From assembly GCA_030698495.1 (NCBI GenBank), contig JAUYKA010000023.1, positions 1 through 50,231 on the forward strand: a stretch of DNA of 50,231 nt, read 5' to 3'. This DNA comes from a bacterium. Its GTDB lineage: Bacteria; Patescibacteriota; Andersenbacteria; UBA10190. The position numbers and the translations under genes are program-made. Shown here piece by piece: positions 18,165 through 26,033 of this stretch (its first letter is position 1; each line of letters starts with the position of its first letter). The notes beneath the pieces are model-generated. The model had not been told where the DNA came from. It saw nothing but the letters and a program-made list of their open reading frames with translations, and searched no databases.

Positions 18165-18440
18165 AATTTTTAATTTTTAGTCAATTCTACAATTACATAA
18201 TGTTTTAATTGTCATTAAGGAATTTAAACATTAATAAATTGATTAAAAATTACTGTGTCGGCCATAGCCTTGTGCGACGGCTGAAAAATTTATAATTAAA
18301 AATTAAGTAATCACTGACTACCTATTTCCTGTTGCATACTACCTACTACACAACTTTGTCCCTTACTACTCTTGTCCCCCATAGTCCCCGCTAAGAGCGG
18401 GGCGACGGGGGATACTACTTGCTACTAAGTTGCTACTAAA
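18165..18440. repeat. adjacent A-type and C-type repeat blocks each enclosing an ATA/GAC-loop hairpin
   Basis: tcggccatagccttgtgcgacggctga in AT-rich arms; cccccatagtccccgctaagagcggggcgacggggg in tactact arms. Confidence 0.6.
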
Positions 18441-18481
18441 TAATATACAATAAAGAAAACATCCTTCATTCTTTTATCTCC

Positions 18482-19531
18482 ATGCGCACCATAGATGATT
18501 TATTGCGCGAAGCCAAAGACGCCGGCGCTTCCGATATTCACGTCGCCGAACAGCGTCCACCCTTCTTCCGGATCGACGGCAAACTTCAGCCCGTCAGCGA
18601 CGAGCCTCTTTCCGACGACGAAATAAAAACAATAATAAAAACTCTGTTGCGTGACGATGATCGCCTGCACGCGCAGATGGAGAAATACATGCAATCTGAT
18701 TTTTCTTATGCTCTGGCCGACGGTACTCGTTTTCGCGTCAACGTCTTTTTACATCTGGGTTATTACTCCGCCGCTCTGCGCTTGATTCCCAAAGAGATCA
18801 GAACCATCGAACAACTGCACATGCCGCCGCAGGTCACGCAGTTTGCCGACCTCAAGCAAGGCTTTGTTCTTTTAGCCGGTCCCGCCGGCCACGGCAAATC
18901 CACTACCATGGCCGCCCTTATCGACTATATTAACCAACAACGACGTGAGCATATCATTACCGTTGAAGATCCGATTGAATATCAATTTACCGACATTCAA
19001 TCGATTATTGATCAGCGCGAAATCGGCCGCGATGCCTCTTCTTTCGCCAGCGCTATTCGCTCCACCCTGCGGCAGGATCCGAACGTTATTATGGTCGGCG
19101 AATTGCGCGATCTGGAAAGCATGAGCACCGCTATTACCGTCGCCGAAACCGGCCACTTGGTTTTCGCTACCTTGCACACCAATGACGCCGCCCAAACCGT
19201 CGAACGTCTGATCGATTCCTTCCCGCCCGAACAACAGCACCAGGTTCGCTCCCAACTTTCCGCCACTATCTCCGGCGTCATCTCCCAGCGCTTACTGCCC
19301 TGGCAGGAAGGCGGACGCATTCCGGCTGTGGAAATTATGATCGCCACCACCGCTATCAAAAACGTCATTCGGGAAGGCAATATTCATCAAATCATGGGCA
19401 TCATTCAAACCAGCGCCGATGTCGGCATGCAAACACTGGACGCCAGCCTCCAAGCCCTGGTTGATTCCAATGCCGTCCGCCTGCAAGATGCCCGCCCGTA
19501 TTTCTCGTCGGTTAAAACGCTTAATCGGTAG
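18482..19531 (+). CDS. pilT: twitching motility/retraction ATPase PilT
   Basis: AGPAGHGKSTTMAALIDYINQQRREHIITVEDPIEYQF; ATLHTNDAAQTVERLIDSFP. Confidence 0.95.
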   Translation: MRTIDDLLREAKDAGASDIHVAEQRPPFFRIDGKLQPVSDEPLSDDEIKTIIKTLLRDDDRLHAQMEKYMQSDFSYALADGTRFRVNVFLHLGYYSAALRLIPKEIRTIEQLHMPPQVTQFADLKQGFVLLAGPAGHGKSTTMAALIDYINQQRREHIITVEDPIEYQFTDIQSIIDQREIGRDASSFASAIRSTLRQDPNVIMVGELRDLESMSTAITVAETGHLVFATLHTNDAAQTVERLIDSFPPEQQHQVRSQLSATISGVISQRLLPWQEGGRIPAVEIMIATTAIKNVIREGNIHQIMGIIQTSADVGMQTLDASLQALVDSNAVRLQDARPYFSSVKTLNR

Positions 19532-19615
19532 TAGCAAGTAGAACGTAGTAAGTAGTAAGGATTTATACGTCGTCGTTCCCTTGCTTCTTACTACTTGCTA
19601 CTTACTACTAAATAT
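19530..19615. repeat. C-type heptamer palindrome without ORF
   Basis: tagtagcaagtagaacgtagtaagtagtaagg - atttatacgtcgtcgttccc - ttgcttcttactacttgctacttactacta. Confidence 0.75.
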
Positions 19616-19666
19616 CCGTGCTAAACTTACTAGTAGCTATTAGCTAATAACAAATTGCTAAAACAG

Positions 19667-20875
19667 ATGTCATCGTATAGCTATCGCGCCAGAAATGCCG
19701 CCGGCCAGGAAGTAAAAGGCTCTCTGCAGGCGCCCACTGAAGAACGTGCCCGGGCGCTACTGCAATCCCATAGTCTTATACCTCTGGAAATAAACTCCGG
19801 TGCCGGCGTCCGTTCGCTCCTGAACCGCAACGTTTTAGGCGGACGAGTTAATACTAAAGATCTGGTACTAATCAGCCGTCAGCTTTCCTCCATGATTAAC
19901 GCCGGCGTGCCTGTTCTGGAAGCCATCCGCGCGTTGGTTAAACAATCGGACAAAGCCTCGCTGCGCCAACTGCTTACCGACATCGCTTATGATATTGAAG
20001 ATGGCGCCTCCCTGTCTCAAGCCATGAGCAAATACCCGGCCACCTTCTCTGTTTTCTATTTGGGTGTTGTCCGCACCGGCGAAGCCAGCGGGCGCCTCTC
20101 GAATTCACTGGGTGTTATGGCTGATTATCTGGAGCAAACTTACAACTTCACCCGCAAAATCAGAAGCGCTCTTATGTATCCGCTGTTTGTCATCACCGCC
20201 GTAATCATTGTTGTTGTCATTATGTTTCTTTTTGTTATGCCCCAGCTTACCGCACTCTTTACTGAAGCCAGCGTCCGTCTGCCCCTCCCCACGCGCATCC
20301 TTATTGCCGCCACCTCTTTTTTTCAGGGATATTGGTACATTGTTGTCTTGATTGCCATCGCTTTAGCTATTATCACTCGTTCTTACCTTAAAACCCCCGA
20401 AGGCCAATACACTCTAAGCTCTTTAGTGCTTCGTATCCCCGGCCTGAAAGTAATTTTTCAAAAAGTTTATTTATCCCGCTTAACCTCCGTTCTGCACACA
20501 TTATTTCTAAGTGACGTGCCCGTCCTGGAATCCCTGCAAATTGCCCGCGAGTCAATCGACAATAAAATTTACCAGCGCATTTTAGACGACACCCGCACCG
20601 CCGTCAAAGACGGCGCCTCGCTTTCTTCTGTTTGGGAAAACGAGCCGTATATTCCCCCCATGCTCACCGCCACTGTGGCGGTAGGGGAGCGCAGCGGTGA
20701 AGTGCACAAAGCTTTTGCCGAAGCCCACCGCTTTTTCCAGCGCGACGTCGATGAGATCCTCTCATCCGTCACCGTTTTTCTGGAGCCGGTTTTAGTAGTA
20801 TTACTGGCCATCGGCGTCGGCATCGTTGTCTCTGCTGTCATTCTGCCAATTTATAATCTTGTTTTGGTTTTGTAG
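19667..20875 (+). CDS. pilC: type IV pilus inner membrane protein PilC (GspF family)
   Basis: YSYRARNAAGQEVKGSLQAPTEERARALLQSHSLIPL; T2SSF domains; start MSSYSY. Confidence 0.95.
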   Translation: MSSYSYRARNAAGQEVKGSLQAPTEERARALLQSHSLIPLEINSGAGVRSLLNRNVLGGRVNTKDLVLISRQLSSMINAGVPVLEAIRALVKQSDKASLRQLLTDIAYDIEDGASLSQAMSKYPATFSVFYLGVVRTGEASGRLSNSLGVMADYLEQTYNFTRKIRSALMYPLFVITAVIIVVVIMFLFVMPQLTALFTEASVRLPLPTRILIAATSFFQGYWYIVVLIAIALAIITRSYLKTPEGQYTLSSLVLRIPGLKVIFQKVYLSRLTSVLHTLFLSDVPVLESLQIARESIDNKIYQRILDDTRTAVKDGASLSSVWENEPYIPPMLTATVAVGERSGEVHKAFAEAHRFFQRDVDEILSSVTVFLEPVLVVLLAIGVGIVVSAVILPIYNLVLVL

Positions 20876-21375
20876 CTATAAGGTAGTAAGTAGCATGCAG
20901 CAAGTAGCAAGCACGATTAAGTCTTTTACAAGTTTGAAAGCATGGCAGGAGAGTCATAGGCTTGTCCTTAACATTTACAAGACCACCAAACAATTTCCTT
21001 CAGAAGAATTATTTGGCCTTACCAGTCAAATAAGACGAGCCGCTGTATCTATTACATCAAATATTGCAGAAGGCTTTAATCGACGCTCACCCAAAGACAA
21101 AATCAGATTTTATGATATGGCACAAGCCTCTGCTGCCGAATTGCAGAATCAACTGTTAATCGCTCGTGATGTTGGCTATATTTCCGACGCTGATTTTTTA
21201 AGTCTTGCCAATAACTCTGTGACAGCACATAAGATTATCGGCGGACTAATTCGTAGCATCAAATAGTATTTCGGGTCGTCCCTTACTACATACTGCTTAC
21301 TGCTTGCTACTACCTTCTGCATATTGCCTACTACATACTACCTACTACAGCTACTTGCTACTACCTACTACCTAA
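20876..21375. mobile_element. candidate ORF-bearing C-type heptamer palindrome
   Basis: ggtagtaagtagcatgcagcaagtagcaag on the left, cttactacatactgcttactgcttgctactacc... in inverted orientation on the right of the four-helix-bundle ORF. Confidence 0.5.
20895..21266 (+). CDS. four-helix-bundle protein (S23/IVP/Avd-like family)
   Basis: FTSLKAWQESHRLVLNIYKTTKQFPSEELFGLTSQIRRAAVSITSNIAEGFNRRSPKDKIRFYDMAQASAAELQNQLLIARDVGYI, the diagnostic family pattern; ATG at 20895 lies inside the heptamer array. Confidence 0.9.
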   Translation: MQQVASTIKSFTSLKAWQESHRLVLNIYKTTKQFPSEELFGLTSQIRRAAVSITSNIAEGFNRRSPKDKIRFYDMAQASAAELQNQLLIARDVGYISDADFLSLANNSVTAHKIIGGLIRSIK

Positions 21376-21465
21376 ACATGCTATACTCTTTACATAGCAA
21401 CCTGTGGAAAACAATTATCAGATTCTTAATTCTAAATTCCAAAATATGAGAGGAGGTGAGGGTAC

Positions 21466-21963
21466 ATGAGTAAAAATTCGAAGGGTTTTACCCTAATTGA
21501 GTTGCTCGTCGTAATCGCCATTATTGGTATCCTCGCCGCCCTCGTGCTGGTAGCCTTGGGCAACGCGCGAGAAAAAGCCAATGACGCCCGCATCAAATCG
21601 GATGTCGGTCAGCTGCGCACTATCGCGGAGATTATCTATGACAGCCAGGGAGCCGCTTATCAAAACACAGCTGGCACCACAGGCGTAGCAGCCTGCTTTA
21701 ATGCCGGAGCAGCAGCCGATTCTACGGATTGCGGCGATCAATCAACAGCTGATTCTGTTGCCGCTCTAGCAACAGATGTTGGCGAGGCTTACACCGGTTC
21801 AGCTCTTACCGCTGTGTCCAGTGCAAGTGCTTTCTGCGTTCAGGCAACACTTAACCAAGGTGAAGATGATAGTAAGGTATGCGTAGATGCTAGTGGAGCA
21901 TTTCAAGAAGGCGCTTGGAGCTGCAACGCCACTGCGTTTACTTGTACAGCTGATACACCGTAA
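21466..21963 (+). CDS. type IV pilin, probable major pilin
   Basis: GFTLIELLVVIAIIGILAALVLVALGNAREKANDARIKSDVGQLR; strong gaggaggtgag RBS. Confidence 0.9.
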   Translation: MSKNSKGFTLIELLVVIAIIGILAALVLVALGNAREKANDARIKSDVGQLRTIAEIIYDSQGAAYQNTAGTTGVAACFNAGAAADSTDCGDQSTADSVAALATDVGEAYTGSALTAVSSASAFCVQATLNQGEDDSKVCVDASGAFQEGAWSCNATAFTCTADTP

Positions 21964-22000
21964 CTCCATAAAAGCAGAACTCCTGCTCAGCCTAAACAAA

Positions 22001-22033
22001 AAATACTCGCTCTAAAAAGCGAGTATTTTTTTA
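22001..22033 (+). terminator. pilin terminator
   Basis: aaatactcgct ctaaaa agcgagtatttttttt. Confidence 0.9.
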
Positions 22034-22090
22034 CCATGTTGATAATTACCTAATAACCACTTCTTAATTATGTGATATTATTAAAAGAAC

Positions 22091-22555
22091 ATGAACAAGC
22101 AAAGTGGCTTTAATCTTGTCGAACTCCTTATAGTCATCGCCATTCTTGGTATCCTCATAACTTTAGTAATCATGGCAGTTCAAGGAGGCAAGCAGAAAGC
22201 CTTTGACAACAGTATCCGCAACGACGTCCGTCAAATGCGCTGGCTGGCTGAAGAAGTTTATGACTCCAACGGCGCCAGCTATGAAGACTGGACACAGAAT
22301 GCGGAAATAAGCGCGCAACTGGATGTCTTGCATGCCGATATGGACAAAATCCTCAATTACATCGCCACACCCGAACAACCCCATGCCGCCATCTTGCGAG
22401 AGTCGCAAGTAGGGGACTATTGCATCAGCGCGCCGCTAAAAACCGACAGCAGCAGCTACTACTGCGTCGACGCTACCGGAGTTTTCTCAACTTTTTCCAG
22501 TCCCTGCCCCGACAACGCCAAAGATGGTGACCCCCTGCGTTGCCCGGCATCGTAA
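22091..22555 (+). CDS. second type IV pilin-like protein
   Basis: MNKQSGFNLVELLIVIAILGILITLVIMAVQGGKQKAFDNSIRNDVRQMRWLAEEVYDSNG; paralogous to the preceding pilin. Confidence 0.88.
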   Translation: MNKQSGFNLVELLIVIAILGILITLVIMAVQGGKQKAFDNSIRNDVRQMRWLAEEVYDSNGASYEDWTQNAEISAQLDVLHADMDKILNYIATPEQPHAAILRESQVGDYCISAPLKTDSSSYYCVDATGVFSTFSSPCPDNAKDGDPLRCPAS

Positions 22556-22616
22556 AACAGTATCACTGAATAAAATAGGTAATTTTAAAAGCACGTTTTG
22601 TGCTAACTTAATAGTA

Positions 22617-22776
22617 AATTAATTTCCAATTTCCAATTTTTAATTTTCATTCAATTAACAATTTATAATTTTCAAACACATCATTCTTCCAATAAACACA
22701 ACCTTAATTACCAAAATTTGAAAATTAAGACATTGAAAATTGAATGAAAATTAAAAATTGGAAATTTAAAATTAAT
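22617..22776. repeat. A-type palindrome upstream of pilD
   Basis: taatttccaatttccaatttttaattttcattcaatt ... aattgaatgaaaattaaaaattggaaatttaaaattaatt, near-complementary arms. Confidence 0.8.
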
Positions 22777-22799
22777 TATCCTGTTTTCTCTATATCCTC

Positions 22800-23615
22800 A
22801 TGACTACCCTCATCTTTCCCATACTTATCTTTGTTTTCGGCACCCTCATCGGCAGTTTCTTAAACGTCGTCATCCTCCGCTATTTCTCCGGTCAGGACAT
22901 TACCACCTCCCGTTCCGCCTGCCCCAAATGCGGCAACACCCTACGCTGGTGGGAATTGGTTCCCATCCTATCGTTTACCTTCCTGCGTGGCCGCTGCGCT
23001 CGATGCGCGTCTGAAATTTCTGTCCAATACCCGCTAGTCGAACTCGCTACCGGTTTGCTTTTTCTCACCCTTGCCACGCCTTTATCGTCAACTCCTGTCG
23101 GCATTATCTCTACTCTATTACTATTTACCATTACGTCTTTAGTAATAATTCTATTCGTCATCGATCTTAAAGCCATGATTCTCCCCGATATTTTTATAAT
23201 CTTATTCACAGTAACTATATTTTTTTATATAATGTTCAGCCCATCTAAATCCCTTACTGCATGCTACTTACTACTTACTACTTGTCGCCAACCATTCAAT
23301 AGTATGTATGGCATGTTTATCGGCACGGGCTTTCTGGTACTACTGTACTTAGTTACTCGCGGCCGCGGCATTGGCTTCGGCGACGTCAAGCTAATGCTGC
23401 CGCTGGGCCTGCTATTTGGACTGTGGGGGACAATCAGCCTGCTGCTGATATCCTTCTGGGCCGGCGGCCTTGTCGGACTCTGGCTCCTGCTCGCTAAAAA
23501 GGCCACCGTTAAAACCGCCATCCCCTTCGGCCCCTTTCTCCTTGGCGCTGCCGTCCTGCTCCTCCTCTTTCCCTCCCTTCCTCTCCACCTCTTAACACTC
23601 CTTGGGTTCCGGTAG
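22800..23615 (+). CDS. pilD: prepilin peptidase (A24 family)
   Basis: GSFLNVVILRYFSG; CPKCGNTLRWWELVPILSFTFLRGRCARC; GRGIGFGDVKLMLPLGLLFG. Confidence 0.95.
   Translation: MTTLIFPILIFVFGTLIGSFLNVVILRYFSGQDITTSRSACPKCGNTLRWWELVPILSFTFLRGRCARCASEISVQYPLVELATGLLFLTLATPLSSTPVGIISTLLLFTITSLVIILFVIDLKAMILPDIFIILFTVTIFFYIMFSPSKSLTACYLLLTTCRQPFNSMYGMFIGTGFLVLLYLVTRGRGIGFGDVKLMLPLGLLFGLWGTISLLLISFWAGGLVGLWLLLAKKATVKTAIPFGPFLLGAAVLLLLFPSLPLHLLTLLGFR
23253..23287. repeat. five C-type heptamers in frame within pilD
   Basis: cttactg catgcta cttacta cttacta cttgtcg; encodes LTACYLLLTTC. Confidence 0.8.
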
Positions 23616-23621
23616 TCCGCC

Positions 23622-23687
23622 GGCACCACTACAATTTGCCTCTTGACCGGCCGAGAATGAGGGCAAGAGGCAAATTGTAGTGGTGCC
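23622..23687. repeat. perfect 24-bp inverted repeat, 18-nt loop
   Basis: ggcaccactacaatttgcctcttg / caagaggcaaattgtagtggtgcc. Confidence 0.95.
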
Positions 23688-23755
23688 ACCCTGTTCAATG
23701 AATTAACCAACAAACAACAGTGTTAAATCACTCGCCTGTGCTTTACAATAAAAAC

Positions 23756-24277
23756 ATGTCTCGTCTTAAACCCCGCGGCTTCGTGTTAATCGAACTCGTT
23801 GTTACTCTGGTCATTTTCTCCATATTGGCGTCAATTATCGCTACGGCCTACCCGACGGCGCGCGACCGCCACGCCCTAACGAATGCCGAACAAGAAATCC
23901 AATCTCTCCTGCGCACTGCCGGCCAGCGCGCCGTCAACGAAGAACGCGACCAAGCCTGCCTGGATCAATTTGATAACGCCAAAACCTGCTCCGATGTCGG
24001 TCTTGCTTTCGATGGCAACGCCGCTATTATGTTTGCCGATATTGACGGCAACTACGAATATACTTCGTCAGATTATAAAATCCTATCGAGCCAACTACCT
24101 CAACAGATCACTACCGTCCAAGCGCCCGTGTTTGTATTCATTGCCATCCCGCCCACGTTATCCCTATCCGCTAATGCCGTCGCTGTTACCGACAATCAAC
24201 CGGCCGCTATCACACTAACCACTCAACACTCGCAAGCTATTCTTAATGTCCTGCCTTATGGCCAAATTACAAAATAG
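23756..24277 (+). CDS. prepilin-type (GspH/FimT-like) pseudopilin
   Basis: MSRLKPRGFVLIELVVTLVIFSILASIIATAYP. Confidence 0.8.
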   Translation: MSRLKPRGFVLIELVVTLVIFSILASIIATAYPTARDRHALTNAEQEIQSLLRTAGQRAVNEERDQACLDQFDNAKTCSDVGLAFDGNAAIMFADIDGNYEYTSSDYKILSSQLPQQITTVQAPVFVFIAIPPTLSLSANAVAVTDNQPAAITLTTQHSQAILNVLPYGQITK

Positions 24278-24812
24278 ACAAAACTCCCGCGGCCTAACTC
24301 TAATCGGCGTTGTGGTCGCCACCTTTATTGTCGTTGTCGCCATTGTTTTATTGTCACGTATCATGGCCACAAACAATAAAGCCACCCGACTAGCTCAACA
24401 GAAATTTATTGCCACTGCTCTGGCCAGAGAGGGGCTGGAATTGGTCCAAGCCTGGCGCGATCAGAATTGGTTTAGCGCCGACAATCCCGGCTGGACTGAT
24501 CAGCTTTGTTCCGACTCGGGCGACACTGGCAATTTAACTATTGACCTTGATGAATTCACCGGCATATTTATCGGCGATGATACCCAGACGTCGCTTTACT
24601 TAACACCGGCCGGCCAATGGACACACAATAACGACACCGCCAACAACCTCACCCCTTACAGCCGTCTCATTACTGTTGATTGCGCCAGTAGCAATCCCGC
24701 TGATCCTTTGACCTATTTAGATTACGTTGATGTAACTTCCACCGTGACCTGGACCAATCAGGAAATTTCGCTAAAAACCAGACTGTTTAATTGGTATGTG
24801 CCGCCATCATAA
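24258..24812 (+). CDS. PilV-like pseudopilin
   Basis: RGLTLIGVVVATFIVVVAIVLLSRIMATNNKATRLAQQKFIATALAREGLELVQAWRDQNW. Confidence 0.75.
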   Translation: MAKLQNRQNSRGLTLIGVVVATFIVVVAIVLLSRIMATNNKATRLAQQKFIATALAREGLELVQAWRDQNWFSADNPGWTDQLCSDSGDTGNLTIDLDEFTGIFIGDDTQTSLYLTPAGQWTHNNDTANNLTPYSRLITVDCASSNPADPLTYLDYVDVTSTVTWTNQEISLKTRLFNWYVPPS

Positions 24813-24865
24813 TTTGAAAATTGAAAATTCAATGAAAATTGAAAAATTGAAAATTGAAAATTGGT
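24812..24865. repeat. A-type single arm overlapping a prepilin start
   Basis: atttgaaaattgaaaattcaatgaaaattgaaaaattgaaaattgaaaattgg. Confidence 0.8.
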
Positions 24866-25431
24866 ATCATGGCTTCACTCTTATTGAGCTGATCACTGCC
24901 ATCGCTATCTTTTCCATAATCATTGTTATTACCAGTGGCGTATATTCCCGTTTTGTCTCCAACCAGCGCCGCGATATAGCTTATCAACAGCTTCAGGAAG
25001 ATACTCGCCTGTCGCTGGAAATGTTCAATCGTGAAGCCCGTACCGGTTACGGCAGCACCTATGACACCTACTCCGACAACAACTCCTCTGTCTTTTCGTT
25101 CCGTAACCAGAATAGAAGCTGTGTCTATTATCGCACCAATCCTGACCAGGATAATCATCCTTTTCAGCGCGCCGAAGTTAACGCTGATCCCGCCTCATTC
25201 TGTAGCGATGCTTATGCCGAGATTGACAGTTGGCAAACCATGACCGACGACACTACCGTGTTCGATGAAGTTACGTTTAAACCGCACCCCGCCGTCGTGA
25301 CAGGCAATCGCTTAACCAATCAAGGCCTCGTCACTATACTGTTTACCGTTCATTCCGCCGGACAAAGCCAGTCCGCCCTGCACCTGCAAAATACTGTCGC
25401 CTCCCGTCAAGTAAATCCTTTCCGGCCTTAA
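24832..25431 (+). CDS. PilW/GspJ-like pseudopilin
   Basis: MKIEKLKIENWYHGFTLIELITAIAIFSIIIVITSGVYSRFVSNQRRDIAYQQLQEDTRLSLEMFNREAR. Confidence 0.8.
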   Translation: MKIEKLKIENWYHGFTLIELITAIAIFSIIIVITSGVYSRFVSNQRRDIAYQQLQEDTRLSLEMFNREARTGYGSTYDTYSDNNSSVFSFRNQNRSCVYYRTNPDQDNHPFQRAEVNADPASFCSDAYAEIDSWQTMTDDTTVFDEVTFKPHPAVVTGNRLTNQGLVTILFTVHSAGQSQSALHLQNTVASRQVNPFRP

Positions 25432-25444
25432 TGCTTTTTTAACC

Positions 25445-25840
25445 ATGAACCACTCCCACAAATCCCAAGGCGATATCTCCGTTTACATCGCTCTGATGAT
25501 GCTTTTAATAATCGCTTCGTCGGTTATTATTCTTAACGGTATTCTTTCCCGTCAAATTAAACTCACCCAGGATATTGTCGCATCCGAACGTGCCTATTAC
25601 GCCGCCAATTCGGGACTCGAAGAGATTTTTTATCGCGCTGCCAAACAATTTAATACTGACATTGCCGTTGACAGCACTTTAGTTTACACCAATATTAACG
25701 GCGACACGTCCGAGGCTGCTTACAACGGCCAGGCCTCCGTTAACCTGCCGGCCGGAACCATCTGCGCCGACGAAATCGTCGGCTCCTACGCCAACGCCAA
25801 ACGCCGTCTGAACATAAATAGCCCCGAGTGCGGTGAATAA
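25445..25840 (+). CDS. PilX-like membrane protein
   Basis: QGDISVYIALMMLLIIASSVIILNGILSRQIKLTQDIVASERAYYAANSGLEEIFYRA. Confidence 0.7.
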   Translation: MNHSHKSQGDISVYIALMMLLIIASSVIILNGILSRQIKLTQDIVASERAYYAANSGLEEIFYRAAKQFNTDIAVDSTLVYTNINGDTSEAAYNGQASVNLPAGTICADEIVGSYANAKRRLNINSPECGE

Positions 25841-25973
25841 TACGAACCACACTAATCTCTTCCGGGTATGCCGGACTCTCCGGGTCATTCCGGGCTCCGA
25901 CCCGGAATCCACGTCGTGGATGCCGGCGCGGGGGCCGGCATGACATATGGTAGTTATTAGATGTGGTTGGTAT
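25840..25973. mobile_element. second MITE-like nested palindrome with ATACNAACC termini
   Basis: atacgaaccacactaatc ... attagatgtggttggtat around gtcattccgggctccgacccggaatcca and tggatgccggcgcgggggccggcatgac. Confidence 0.65.
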
Positions 25974-25984
25974 GAATTACATAT

Positions 25985-26025
25985 CATACGTAAAATACTA
26001 AATACTAGATACTAGACACTAAATC
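25985..26025. repeat. D-type heptamer array
   Basis: aaatact aaatact agatact agacact aaatcc. Confidence 0.7.
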
Positions 26026-26033
26026 CAAATAAA

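Noticed and set aside
18320-18440. Possible CRISPR array from repeated tactact units
   Set aside because: Units are degenerate heptamers without uniform spacers, and no cas genes are present.
20895-21266. Diversity-generating retroelement (Avd-like four-helix bundle)
   Set aside because: No reverse transcriptase and no template/variable repeat pair found in the window.
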